Source of the DNA: Echinicola sp. 20G
Lineage (GTDB): Bacteria > Bacteroidota > Bacteroidia > Cytophagales > Cyclobacteriaceae
DNA length: 64,000 nucleotides
Reading direction: 5' to 3'
NCBI RefSeq assembly: GCF_015533855.1
Contig: NZ_AP024154.1
Location: 2,238,501-2,302,500 of the forward strand
Position numbers and translations under genes: made by a program. Below, piece after piece: positions 32,051-41,258 of this stretch. The notes under the pieces were generated by a model that was not told the DNA's origin, did no database searches, and worked only from the letters and a program-made list of their open reading frames with translations. The first letter of the stretch is position 1. The number at the start of each line of letters is the position of its first letter.

Positions 32051-35005
32051 ATGAAATACGATTTGTTAAAAAGAGGGATTTTAGCGGCGCTTCTGCTAGG
32101 GGTAGCCTTTCAGGTTCTTGGACAGCAAGATTCGGTGACCACCAAAATTCCTTTTTTAAAGGAAAAAAGCCAGTGGGCAGATTCTGTTTTTCAATCAATG
32201 AGCCCTGAAGAGAGAATTGCGCAGTTGATCATGATTCCGGTTTATTCCAATAGGGATAGGGTACATGAGGACTCCATTGCCTCATTGGTGGAAAAATACA
32301 AGGTTGGAGGTTTGATATTTTTTCAAGGTGGTCCTGGAAGGCAGGCCAGCATGACCAATCGTTACCAAAAGCTTAGCAAGGTCCCTTTGATGATATCCAT
32401 CGATGCAGAGTGGGGCTTGGGCATGCGTCTGGATAGTACCATGAGTTTTCCCTACCAAATGGCTCTTGGCGGTATTGAGGATGAAAGTTTGATTTATGAA
32501 ATGGGAAGCGAAATCGCACGCCAATGCAAGCGAATTGGAGTGAATATCAATTTTGCACCGGTTGTAGATATTAACAATAATGCCAATAACCCTGTGATCG
32601 GTTTTCGCTCTTTTGGTGAAGAGAAAGAGAACGTGACTTCTAAAGCCATGGCTTATATGGAAGGAATGCAGGATGAACATATTTTGGCAAACGCCAAGCA
32701 CTTTCCTGGGCATGGAGATACCAATGTGGACTCGCACAAGGGATTGCCTTTAATCAGTTTTTCAAGAGAAAGACTTGAGAACACAGAGTTGTATCCTTTC
32801 AAAAAACTAATGAACAATGGATTGGGAAGTGTGATGGTGGCTCACATGAGCATTCCTGTGTTGGATGATACACCCAATTTGGCCTCAACACTCTCCAAAC
32901 CTATCGTGACTGATTTGCTAAAAGGAGAAATTGGCTATGAAGGATTGGTTTTTACTGATGCTTTGAATATGCAAGGTGTGGCAAAATTCTATCCTCCGGG
33001 GATAGTGGATGTGAAGGCATTGCTTGCGGGGAACGATATGTTGCTCAACACCATGGATGTAAAAACGACCATTGAGGAGGTGAAAAAAGCTATCCAGAAT
33101 GGGGAGATTACCCAAGAAGAAGTGGATAAGCGAGTGATGAAAGTGTTGAAGGCGAAAGCTTGGCTAGGACTGGACAATTGGAAGGCCGTGGAAATGGAGC
33201 ATATTTTTGAAGATATCAATAGTTCAAAAGCCAAATACTTAAATAGGCAATTGGTGGAGGCTTCACTGACTCTGCTGAGAAACCAAGACAGTGTCTTGCC
33301 GATCAAAAAACTAGCTGAGGAGAAGCTGGCATTTGTTGCTTTAGGTACTGACAAGGAAACTGCCTTTCAAAAAGGGCTGAGTAGGTATGTAGAAGCTGAT
33401 AAAATAATTGTGCCCAAAGATGCCTCGATAGAAGAGTTGCTGATGGTGAAGGGTTTGTTGGAGGACTATACCAAAGTCATTGTCGGTGTGCACGATTTAG
33501 GATTAAAAGCAAGTGTCAAGAATTTCGGGATTACTGCTGAAATGAATGTCTTTTTGAAAGAATTGATTCACGATAAGCCTACGATCGTTGCGGTTTTTGG
33601 AAATGTTTACAGTTTGGATAAGTTTGAGGATCTGGATCAAGCAGCAGGGATCATTGCTGCCTACCAAGAATCTGATTTGACCCAGGACGTGGCCTCCCAG
33701 ATTGTTTTTGGAGGTGTAGGCGCAAAAGGGAAATTACCCGTAACAGTTAACTCTAAGTTTGCACTGGGTGATGGTTTGGTCACAGAAGGAGGTTTGAGGT
33801 TTGCTTATGCAGAGCCAGAGGCTGTTGGAATAGCTCACCAAGATTTGGATGGTATTGAGCAATTGGTAGATGAAGCGATTAAAGAAAAAGCCATTCCAGG
33901 AGCGTCTGTGTTGGTGGCAAAGGATGGTAAAGTAATCTATCGAAAAGCATTTGGTTACCATACTTACGAGGAGAAAGTTCCTGTTGATATTAATGACTTA
34001 TATGATTTGGCTTCTGTGACCAAAATCAGTACTTCTTTGGCTGCTTTGATGCAATTGGAAGGAGAAGGGAAGTTTGATGAAAACAATACACTTGGGACTT
34101 ATTTGCCCATAGCCAGAGGGACAAATAAAGAAAATTTGGTCTATAAAGACATACTTACCCATCAGGCTGGCTTGACTGCTTGGATCGCTTTCTGGAAAAG
34201 TACAGTTCGGAAAAATGGGTCTTTTAAATGGGCAACCTTCAAGGAGCATCCCAGTAAAAGGTTTCCGACAAAAGTAGCTGACCATTTGTATATCCACCGA
34301 AATTATGCGGATAAAATTTATAAGGAGATCATGAAATCTCCCGTCAGCAATGATAAAAAATATGTCTATAGTGACCTGTCATTTATCCTGGCACCTAAAG
34401 TAGTGGAGGCCATTACAGGAGAGGGATTTGTAAATTACTTGAACGAAAATATTTACCATCATTTGGGAGCAAGCACACTTACTTTCAACCCATACAAATA
34501 TTATTCAAAAGATAGAATAGTCCCTACAGAATATGATAGTTTGTTTAGGAAGCAATTGCTGGCTAGTACTGTCCATGATGAAGGCGCAGCCATGTTAGGG
34601 GGAATCAGTGGCCATGCAGGCCTTTTTGGAGATACTAATGACTTGGCGAAACTGATGCAGCTTTACCTAAACGATGGGACATATGCTGGTGAAAATTTGA
34701 TCAAAGGAAATACTGTTAGCAAGTTTGGGAAGTGTCAGTTTTGTCCTGACAATTACCGGGCTTTGGGTTTTGACCGTCCATCCAAGCCAGGAAATCCAAA
34801 TGGAAATACAGCCCCAAGTGCCCCCGCGACAAGCTTTGGTCATACAGGTTTTACAGGGACTTATGCTTGGGTAGATCCAGAAAACAAATTGGTTTATATC
34901 TTCCTGTCAAACCGCGTGCACCCTACTCGGGAGAATACGAAACTGTATAAATTGAATACCCGCACTAATGTGATGGAAGTAGTTTATCAAGCCATGAAAA
35001 AGTAA
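32051..35005 (+). CDS. NagZ-type GH3 beta-N-acetylhexosaminidase fused to beta-lactamase-like serine hydrolase
   Basis: Exported protein of 984 residues with signal peptide ending near QVLGQQ. Residues ~45-370 are a GH3 N-terminal barrel with the NagZ signature KHFPGHGDTNVDSHKGLP (~216-233, the Asp-His acid/base dyad) and nucleophile region FTDALNM (~300-306). Residues ~390-570 are a GH3 C-terminal domain. Residues ~600-984 are a class-C beta-lactamase-like domain with SVTK (Ser655, Lys658), VYSDLSF and GHTGFTG. It should release GlcNAc from murein fragments; the second domain may act as a peptidase or esterase. The 109-base gap before it holds no clear promoter or terminator. Confidence 0.93.
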   Translation: MKYDLLKRGILAALLLGVAFQVLGQQDSVTTKIPFLKEKSQWADSVFQSMSPEERIAQLIMIPVYSNRDRVHEDSIASLVEKYKVGGLIFFQGGPGRQASMTNRYQKLSKVPLMISIDAEWGLGMRLDSTMSFPYQMALGGIEDESLIYEMGSEIARQCKRIGVNINFAPVVDINNNANNPVIGFRSFGEEKENVTSKAMAYMEGMQDEHILANAKHFPGHGDTNVDSHKGLPLISFSRERLENTELYPFKKLMNNGLGSVMVAHMSIPVLDDTPNLASTLSKPIVTDLLKGEIGYEGLVFTDALNMQGVAKFYPPGIVDVKALLAGNDMLLNTMDVKTTIEEVKKAIQNGEITQEEVDKRVMKVLKAKAWLGLDNWKAVEMEHIFEDINSSKAKYLNRQLVEASLTLLRNQDSVLPIKKLAEEKLAFVALGTDKETAFQKGLSRYVEADKIIVPKDASIEELLMVKGLLEDYTKVIVGVHDLGLKASVKNFGITAEMNVFLKELIHDKPTIVAVFGNVYSLDKFEDLDQAAGIIAAYQESDLTQDVASQIVFGGVGAKGKLPVTVNSKFALGDGLVTEGGLRFAYAEPEAVGIAHQDLDGIEQLVDEAIKEKAIPGASVLVAKDGKVIYRKAFGYHTYEEKVPVDINDLYDLASVTKISTSLAALMQLEGEGKFDENNTLGTYLPIARGTNKENLVYKDILTHQAGLTAWIAFWKSTVRKNGSFKWATFKEHPSKRFPTKVADHLYIHRNYADKIYKEIMKSPVSNDKKYVYSDLSFILAPKVVEAITGEGFVNYLNENIYHHLGASTLTFNPYKYYSKDRIVPTEYDSLFRKQLLASTVHDEGAAMLGGISGHAGLFGDTNDLAKLMQLYLNDGTYAGENLIKGNTVSKFGKCQFCPDNYRALGFDRPSKPGNPNGNTAPSAPATSFGHTGFTGTYAWVDPENKLVYIFLSNRVHPTRENTKLYKLNTRTNVMEVVYQAMKK

Positions 35006-35037
35006 CCTACTAGATACACCATAAAATAAACCTCATT

Positions 35038-36873
35038 ATGAAAAAACTACTGGCATTACTGTTTGTAATGCAGTTCGGGGGCGTCTTTGCCCAAAATTTC
35101 AAGTTTGCCTTTGTTACGGATACTCACATTAACGATGTAAATGATATTCCCAGTGAGGACTTGCAAAGGACGGTTGATGATATCAACACCTTTTCGGATT
35201 TAGACTTTGTGTTGCTAACGGGTGACATTACCGAAATGGGTACTGATTCAGAAATTAAGAAGGCCCATGAAATTATTAGCCAACTTAAAATCCCATTTTA
35301 TATTATCCCCGGAAATCACGATACGGGCTGGTCAGAGTCCGGAGGGGTGAGTTTTATTCGTGAGTTTGGTTACGATAAGTTTGTTTTCGAACACGAGGGA
35401 TATAAGTTTATTGGGACAGCTTCCGGTCCATATGTGAGAATGTCAGACGGACACATTCCTAGGGATGCGGTGGTTTGGATGGACTCAGTTTTAGCAGCTA
35501 CTCCCAAGGATCAGCGCATCATCAATGTGAACCACTATCCTCTTGACAATAGCTTGGACAATTGGTTTGAGTTGACAGATCGGCTGAAGGAATACAATAC
35601 CCAATTTTCAATTTGTGGCCATGGACACAGAAATAAACCTTATGATTTTGAAGGAATTCCTGGTGTGATGGGCAGGTCTAATTTAAGGGCCAAAGATCAA
35701 ATAGGGGGATATAATATTGTGAAAATAGAACAGGATACTGCCTATTTTTCTGAACGAACTCCAGGAAGAAATACAGAAGACCCATGGCGTAAAGTGGCGT
35801 TAGGGAAGCATAATTACAGTAAAGGAGAGAGTTTTGAGCGTCCTGATTACAGTATTAACCAACAATATGGTCAGGTCAAAAAGAGGTGGAGCTACCATTC
35901 TGATGCCAATGTGATTTCTACTCCAGTGGTTACATCAGGCTTAGTTATTTATGGAAATAGCACAGGTAAAGTGGAGGCACTGTCAAGGGATACGGGAGAG
36001 CTTGTTTGGTCTTACCAGACAGAAGGAGGAATATTCTCTTCTCCGGCCATCTTTAAGCATTTGGTTGTTTTGGGCTCGGGAGATGGACATACTTATGCCT
36101 TTAATGTTAAAAATGGAAAGTTAGTGTGGAAGCACAAGGCAGGAGCCTCTGTTTTGGGTAGCCCACTAATCGAAAAAAGTACAGTTTTCATTGGAAGTAG
36201 TGATGGAAAGTTTAGGGCTTTGAATGTGAAGAATGGTAAAGAGATTTGGGAATATGGTGGGCTAGAAGGACCGGTTGTGAGTAAACCATTATTATATGAA
36301 GGGAAAATTTATTTTGGAGCTTGGGACAAGCATCTTTATGCGCTTGATACAAAAAATGGTCAATTAGCCTGGAAATGGGATAATGGATCTCCCAATCGAA
36401 TGTACTCTCCAGCGATGTGTATTCCAGTAGCTGCAGGTGGTGTGGTCTATTTAGTGGCGCCTGATCGGTTTATTACAGCATTGGATGCTTATTCTGGCGA
36501 AACATTATGGAGAAGTAATGAGGCTACTGTCAGGGAGTCAATTGGTATCTCTGAAAATAAAGAGTTGGTATATGGTAAGACGATGAATGACGAAATCGTG
36601 GCGTTCAAAACGGGAAAGGAAAAAGCTGAGCTGGCTTGGAAAATAGACTGTGGTTTCGGTTATGAGCATGTGCCGTCGATGCTGATAGAAAAGAACGGCA
36701 AGGTCTATTTTGGGACCAAGAACAGTACCGTTTACAGTATTGATCCGAAAACGAAAACCATAAACTGGGCACATAAAATAGATAATTCCATGGCCAATAC
36801 AGTGAATGTTATAGATGAACATTCTTTAGTAGTGGCAACGATGGACGGGAAAATTGAAATGCTGAATTTTTAA
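35038..36873 (+). CDS. Calcineurin-like phosphoesterase fused to PQQ-type beta-propeller
   Basis: Exported protein of 611 residues with signal peptide ending VFAQ. Residues ~22-240 form a metallophosphoesterase with the metal motifs DTHIND, LTGDIT, PGNHDTGW, NVNHYP and CGHGHRN. Residues ~290-611 form a PQQ/BamB-like propeller with repeated GxVxALxxxTGELVW-like blades. The propeller probably binds a partner or polymer instead of a PQQ cofactor. Encoded 32 bases after the GH3 fusion and just before the NamZ-type gene, so it likely serves the same pathway, for example by removing phosphate from a murein or teichoic-like product (inference). Substrate unknown. Confidence 0.88.
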   Translation: MKKLLALLFVMQFGGVFAQNFKFAFVTDTHINDVNDIPSEDLQRTVDDINTFSDLDFVLLTGDITEMGTDSEIKKAHEIISQLKIPFYIIPGNHDTGWSESGGVSFIREFGYDKFVFEHEGYKFIGTASGPYVRMSDGHIPRDAVVWMDSVLAATPKDQRIINVNHYPLDNSLDNWFELTDRLKEYNTQFSICGHGHRNKPYDFEGIPGVMGRSNLRAKDQIGGYNIVKIEQDTAYFSERTPGRNTEDPWRKVALGKHNYSKGESFERPDYSINQQYGQVKKRWSYHSDANVISTPVVTSGLVIYGNSTGKVEALSRDTGELVWSYQTEGGIFSSPAIFKHLVVLGSGDGHTYAFNVKNGKLVWKHKAGASVLGSPLIEKSTVFIGSSDGKFRALNVKNGKEIWEYGGLEGPVVSKPLLYEGKIYFGAWDKHLYALDTKNGQLAWKWDNGSPNRMYSPAMCIPVAAGGVVYLVAPDRFITALDAYSGETLWRSNEATVRESIGISENKELVYGKTMNDEIVAFKTGKEKAELAWKIDCGFGYEHVPSMLIEKNGKVYFGTKNSTVYSIDPKTKTINWAHKIDNSMANTVNVIDEHSLVVATMDGKIEMLNF

Positions 36874-36913
36874 GAATCATAGAAAATTGTTGATCACGAA
36901 AACAGAAAATAAG

Positions 36914-38212
36914 ATGATAATAAAATATAATTTAAAAAGATTTGTCCTGCTTTTAATGATAGGGACTTTATTAGCCTCTTGTGGTGGTAATTCCCATCAA
37001 GAACAACAAGAGGGATCAGTGGCGAAAGAAAGTGCTGAGCGAGTGGTGATCGGTGCAGAGCGGCTTTTTGATGATGAATTTTTCCCATTGATCAAGGGAA
37101 AGAAGTTGGCATTGGTTACTAACCATACGGGCTTGATGCCAGATGGGAGTCATTTGGTGGATGTGCTTTTTGAGCGAAAGGACGTGGAATTGACTTTGTT
37201 GTTTGGACCTGAGCATGGTATTCGTGGTGAAGAGGATACGCATGTCGCGGATGGTACGGATAAAAATACAGGGCTTCCTGTAATTTCTCTCTATGGAAAA
37301 GTTAGAAAGCCCACACCTAAAATGCTAGAAGGAATCGATGTATTGGTTTTTGATATTCAAGATGTAGGAGCTCGTTTTTACACTTACATTGCTACCATGA
37401 TGCATGTTTTGGAAGCTGCTGCTGAGCAAGGAATACCTTATTTGGTACTGGACAGACCAAATGCCATAGGTGGTGTCTATGTGGATGGGCCAGTGGGAGA
37501 TAAGCAAAGGGAACCAGTCGTTGGTGTTGATCAGTTGCCGGTGGTACATGGAATGACGGTAGGAGAGTTGGCGCAAATGTTCAATGAGGAGAGAAGTAAA
37601 AAGGGAATGGCCAAAGCTGACTTGACGGTGGTTACCATGAAGGAGTACCGTAGGGAAATGTGGTATGATGAGACAGGCTTGCCATGGGTCAAACCTTCAC
37701 CAAATATGTTGACTTTGACGACAGCGGCCTTTTATCCAATGACCTGTCTGCTGGAAGGAACCAATATATCTGAAGCAAGAGGGACACTCCATCCTTTTGA
37801 GCACATTGGGGCGCCTTGGATTAAAGGAGATCAATTGGCACAGCAACTGAATAGCTATAACCTGGAAGGCGTAAAGTTTACTTCTGCCAGTTTTGTACCA
37901 GAAATGATCGTAGATGGAATAGAAATTTACCCTCCTAAGTTTTTGGAAGATACTTGCTCAAGCGCCTTTATTGAACTAAAAAACAGAAATGAGTTTGCCT
38001 CATCAAAAGCGGCAGTTTATATGTTGGATGCATTGTATCGGCTTTATCCAGATCAACTAGAATGGAAAGAAGGAAGAATGGATCGACTTTGGAAAACTAA
38101 ATCGGTAAGAGAAGGGATTTTAGCTGGTCAAAGCCCTGAGGAAATCATTGCTAGTTGGACAGAGGGTTTGGATTACTACAAAGGAGTAAGGAAGCAGTAT
38201 TTGCTGTATTAA
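36914..38212 (+). CDS. NamZ-type exo-beta-N-acetylmuramidase (DUF1343, GH171), lipoprotein
   Basis: Protein of 432 residues, family DUF1343 (YbbC/NamZ, now GH171), which releases terminal MurNAc from the non-reducing end of murein glycan. Conserved blocks: LVTNHTGLMPDG, LLFGPEHGIRGEEDTHV, VISLYGKVRKPT, VFDIQDVGARFYTYI, LDRPNAIGG and EGTNISEARGT. The ATG at 36914 gives a signal peptide with lipobox LLASC; an in-frame TTG at 36887 is less likely. Together with the NagZ-type GH3 two genes upstream it would degrade the GlcNAc-MurNAc chain alternately from one end. Last gene of the plus-strand run. Confidence 0.94.
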   Translation: MIIKYNLKRFVLLLMIGTLLASCGGNSHQEQQEGSVAKESAERVVIGAERLFDDEFFPLIKGKKLALVTNHTGLMPDGSHLVDVLFERKDVELTLLFGPEHGIRGEEDTHVADGTDKNTGLPVISLYGKVRKPTPKMLEGIDVLVFDIQDVGARFYTYIATMMHVLEAAAEQGIPYLVLDRPNAIGGVYVDGPVGDKQREPVVGVDQLPVVHGMTVGELAQMFNEERSKKGMAKADLTVVTMKEYRREMWYDETGLPWVKPSPNMLTLTTAAFYPMTCLLEGTNISEARGTLHPFEHIGAPWIKGDQLAQQLNSYNLEGVKFTSASFVPEMIVDGIEIYPPKFLEDTCSSAFIELKNRNEFASSKAAVYMLDALYRLYPDQLEWKEGRMDRLWKTKSVREGILAGQSPEEIIASWTEGLDYYKGVRKQYLLY

Positions 38213-38221
38213 AGTCAAAAG

Positions 38222-38315
38222 AAACCACTAAGCAAGCTTTGTGTATTGACTAATTATCTCTCGGTTTTTTTTAGCCAAGAGATAATAAATAATTAATTGC
38301 TCTGCTTAGTGGTTT
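38222..38315. terminator. Nested inverted repeats between convergent NamZ and GH15 genes
   Basis: AAACCACTAAGCA (38222-38234) and TGCTTAGTGGTTT (38303-38315) are perfect inverted arms enclosing a smaller TTATCTCT/AGAGATAA pair. The structure sits between convergent stop codons and probably ends transcription from both sides, although a clean T run follows only weakly. Confidence 0.6.
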
Positions 38316-38331
38316 AAGTGTTTTTAGAAAA

Positions 38332-40122
38332 CTACAAGAAATTAGGTTTGTCTAATTTCTGGCCTATTCTGTAGGCGGCATTCATTAGGCCAACGTGGCT
38401 ATAAGCCTGAGGGAAATTACCCCATTGACTGCCAGTCTCTTGGTCTACATCTTCCGAGAACAACTGAAGGTGATTACAATATTTGGTCAGCGTTTCAAAC
38501 CCTTCTACGGCCTCATCCAAGCGGTTGACACAAGCCAGTGCTTCAATATACCAGAATGCACAGATCAAGAAAGTGGTTTCTGGAACGCCAAAATCATCCA
38601 TGTGTTTGTATCTGTAGAAAAGGTAATCCTTTGCCAATAAGTCCTTTTCCAGCATCTTAAGATGGTTGTTGGCCCTTTCAATATCATTTCCAAAATAGCC
38701 CATAGTGATTAACTGCAATGTACTGGCATCCATGTTTTTGGTGCCTATGGCTTGGGCATAGGCCTTCATTTCAGGGACATAGCAAGCTTCTATTTTTTCG
38801 ATTGCTAGTCCCTTTAGTCTTTCTGCTTTTACTTTTAGGCTGTCATCACCCAGCCTATCAGCAATTTTGATAGCAGCACATGATCCCGCCCAGTGAAAAA
38901 TGAAAGTATAACAATGCTCTTGGGCCAAATTTCTGAATTCCCACAATCCTGCATCCTTTTCATTCATGGTTTCCTCGATCATATCCAGCAGATTATGAAT
39001 GAAGGGAGCAGAATGACTTTTCTCAGATTCAATAAAACGCTTATCCGCATATAAAGGCAATAAACTAACCAATACCTGTCCATAAAGGTCATTTTGAATA
39101 TGGGTATAAGCTTGATTCCCAAATCGCACAGGTTGATTGCCAAGGTAACCTGAAAGGTCACTCAGCTCCTCTTCCAAAAGTGCAGACCCGGTAATGGAAT
39201 AAAGAGGTTGGTAACGACCGTTTGCGTTAGTTGGTAAGTTTTGGATATACTCAAAATACCTTTCCAATTCTTGAAAGTGGCCAAGGGAGTTGAATACATT
39301 TAAGGTGTAATAACTGTCCCGTATCCAGCAATACCTGTAGTCCCAATTTCTGGTAGATCCTGGGGATTCTGGCAAGCTAGTGGTGGAGGCAGCGATAATG
39401 GCTCCAGTGTCTTCAAACTGGTGAATTTTAAGTGCCAAAGCAGATCTTACCACTAACTTTTGATAAAAATGAGGAATGCTAGTCGATTTGATCCATTCCC
39501 TCCAGTATTGGGTGGTTGCTTGTAAAAACCTTTCAGCGGTACTCTCTACAGGGGCTTCCAAAGGTTGACCATAAGTGAAGAAAAGGTAAATGGGACGCTG
39601 AAGCCTAAAAGCCATGTCTTCAATGATATAATTTACCGAGCAGTTGGTTGTAAGCCTCACTTGTTGTTCTGCACCTAAATATTCAATATGGTTGCTGCTC
39701 ATGGAAGGTTTGAGGGGAAGACTTCCTCTGTTCGCGACCGGTTTGCAGTTGATTTTAACTTTAGGCTCTCCTTTTAGTGGTTCAACCTTTCTTACCACCA
39801 TCAATGGTTTGTGGTAACGATCAAAATTATGAAAACGGGGGGCGAAATCTGTTACGGAGTAAGCCTCCTCACCATTGTCTAGAGTGATAGTAGTCTTGAG
39901 GATATTTGTATTTTCCAGGTATTCCTGATCAGACGTAAAGGATTGGTCTTCTGGTAAAATGTTAAACTCACCACCTTTTTCCCGGTCAAGCATTCCACCA
40001 AAAATGAAATCACTGTCAAACCTTGGGAAGCAAAGCCAACTGATATTAGTGTCTTTTTCAATATGGGCGATGTAAGCACAGTTACCGATAAGCCCTGTGC
40101 CATAAAGATGTCTTTTTGTCAT
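38332..40122 (-). CDS. Glycoside hydrolase family 15 protein (trehalase/glucoamylase-like)
   Basis: Cytosolic 596-residue protein without signal peptide. The N-terminal domain (LIGNCAYIAHIEKDTNISWLC) is the beta-sandwich common in bacterial GH15. The catalytic (alpha/alpha)6 barrel contains GSTRNWDYRYCWIRDSYY, EFRNLAQEHCYTF and, near the C-terminus, FSEDVDQETGSQWGNFPQAYSH with the catalytic-base Glu region. Several bacterial GH15 enzymes are trehalases, and a trehalose synthase/phosphatase gene lies 27 kb upstream, so trehalose cleavage is the favoured role. Glucoamylase activity on maltosides is possible. Confidence 0.88.
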   Translation of the reverse strand: MTKRHLYGTGLIGNCAYIAHIEKDTNISWLCFPRFDSDFIFGGMLDREKGGEFNILPEDQSFTSDQEYLENTNILKTTITLDNGEEAYSVTDFAPRFHNFDRYHKPLMVVRKVEPLKGEPKVKINCKPVANRGSLPLKPSMSSNHIEYLGAEQQVRLTTNCSVNYIIEDMAFRLQRPIYLFFTYGQPLEAPVESTAERFLQATTQYWREWIKSTSIPHFYQKLVVRSALALKIHQFEDTGAIIAASTTSLPESPGSTRNWDYRYCWIRDSYYTLNVFNSLGHFQELERYFEYIQNLPTNANGRYQPLYSITGSALLEEELSDLSGYLGNQPVRFGNQAYTHIQNDLYGQVLVSLLPLYADKRFIESEKSHSAPFIHNLLDMIEETMNEKDAGLWEFRNLAQEHCYTFIFHWAGSCAAIKIADRLGDDSLKVKAERLKGLAIEKIEACYVPEMKAYAQAIGTKNMDASTLQLITMGYFGNDIERANNHLKMLEKDLLAKDYLFYRYKHMDDFGVPETTFLICAFWYIEALACVNRLDEAVEGFETLTKYCNHLQLFSEDVDQETGSQWGNFPQAYSHVGLMNAAYRIGQKLDKPNFL

Positions 40123-40318
40123 TTTGTTAAATTGAATGGTATAAAAAATGAGTGGCTTTTTGGGTTAGCTTTGAAGATAGTAAAAAAATGAAAAGGTAAA
40201 AACTCCAAAAGGTGCATTTCAGCGCATTTTTAATGCAAAAAGTGAGATTTAACAGATGAATTGTGAAGAAAAAAATCCGATGCCCTTATCTTGAGGAAAG
40301 AGCACCGGTAAATATGTT

Positions 40319-40963
40319 TCATCTTTTTCCCTCAAAAGGAACGTAGACTACTTTTTTGGTTTCGAAGAATTCTTCTGTGAAGTAATCTTCAAGATGATAG
40401 GACACATAGGAGATGTCCAATTCCTCCATTTCTTCATCTACTTCACCTCCCTTGAGATATAAAATGCCATTTTGGAATTCATTGAAATCTTCTTTTTTAA
40501 ATTTTCCTTTCACCCAAGGGTAGAAATTGATCATTCTTGTAACAGCCCTGCTGACCACAAAGTCATATTTACGTTGCAATGACTCAGCCCTTACTTGTTG
40601 GCCCTCAACATTGCTTAGCTTAAGCGTTTTGGTCACATCTTTCACCACAGTGATTTTTTTTCCAATGGAATCTACCAAGTGAAAATTAGTTTCAGGAAAC
40701 ATGATGGCAAGAGGGATCCCTGGAAAGCCACCGCCAGTGCCAATATCCAATACCCAAGTGCCAGGTTCAAACTTCATTACCTTAGCAATCCCCAACGAGT
40801 GAAGTACATGGTGTGTGTAGAAAGCATCCATGTCCTTTCGACTGATGACATTGATTTTTTGGTTCCAATCCCGATAAAGTTCTCCCAAAGCAGCAAATAG
40901 CTCTTTTTGTTTATCGTTAATGTCTGGAAAATATTTTAAGATCAGGTCAAGTTCCTGGTTCAT
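40319..40963 (-). CDS. rsmG: 16S rRNA (guanine527-N7)-methyltransferase
   Basis: RsmG (GidB), 214 residues. It transfers methyl from SAM to G527 N7 of 16S rRNA. The SAM-binding motif VLDIGTGGGFPGIPLAIMFPE is complete; the N-terminal WNQKINVISRKDMDAFYTHHVLHSL and VSRAVTRM blocks are typical. No mnmG or parAB genes are adjacent, unlike in many Gram-positives. The 195 bases between it and the GH15 gene show no further gene. Confidence 0.96.
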   Translation of the reverse strand: MNQELDLILKYFPDINDKQKELFAALGELYRDWNQKINVISRKDMDAFYTHHVLHSLGIAKVMKFEPGTWVLDIGTGGGFPGIPLAIMFPETNFHLVDSIGKKITVVKDVTKTLKLSNVEGQQVRAESLQRKYDFVVSRAVTRMINFYPWVKGKFKKEDFNEFQNGILYLKGGEVDEEMEELDISYVSYHLEDYFTEEFFETKKVVYVPFEGKR

Positions 40964-41143
40964 ACTGTACGTGATTTGGTCATTAAAACCCCCAAAGATA
41001 CTGTTTTAGATTCATTCCTTTTTGGAATACGCTTAAAAGGTGATGCCAAAGAATAAAAGGATGATCACAGATTTTTTTCTGGTATTCAATAGGGACGAAA
41101 ATAAAAATAAGAGGCCTTAAGAAATAAATTGGGAACAAATACA

Positions 41144-41168
41144 TGTTCCGGACTGAAAACCCGGAACA
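41144..41168. repeat. Hairpin between the ECF sigma gene and rsmG
   Basis: TGTTCCGG (41144-41151) and CCGGAACA (41161-41168) form an 8-bp stem; a weaker GGACAT/ATGTCC pair follows (41175-41200). No T run follows on either strand, so it is not a typical intrinsic terminator. The region 40964-41254 holds no gene. Confidence 0.5.
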
Positions 41169-41209
41169 GCTAGAGGACATGCCGACAGTTATGTATGTCC
41201 AAAATCTTA

Positions 41210-41258
41210 CATCTAATATCTAGTCTCTGATGTCTAGTATTTTATATCTACCATCTAA
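41210..41258. repeat. Degenerate short tandem ATCTA-type repeat
   Basis: Around the 3' end of the sigma gene the sequence repeats ATCTA/GTCTA units every 6-8 bases (ATCTAATATCTAGTCTCTG, then GTCTAG, ATCTACC, ATCTAA). It looks like a decayed short-unit tandem repeat of the type scattered in some Cytophagales genomes. Confidence 0.4.

Noticed and set aside
10930..38320. Mobile island with integrase or attachment sites
   Set aside because: No recombinase, transposase, tRNA or direct repeats were found at either border; only the gene content suggests possible insertion.
41210..41258. CRISPR-like array
   Set aside because: Units are only 6-8 bases, degenerate and without spacers.
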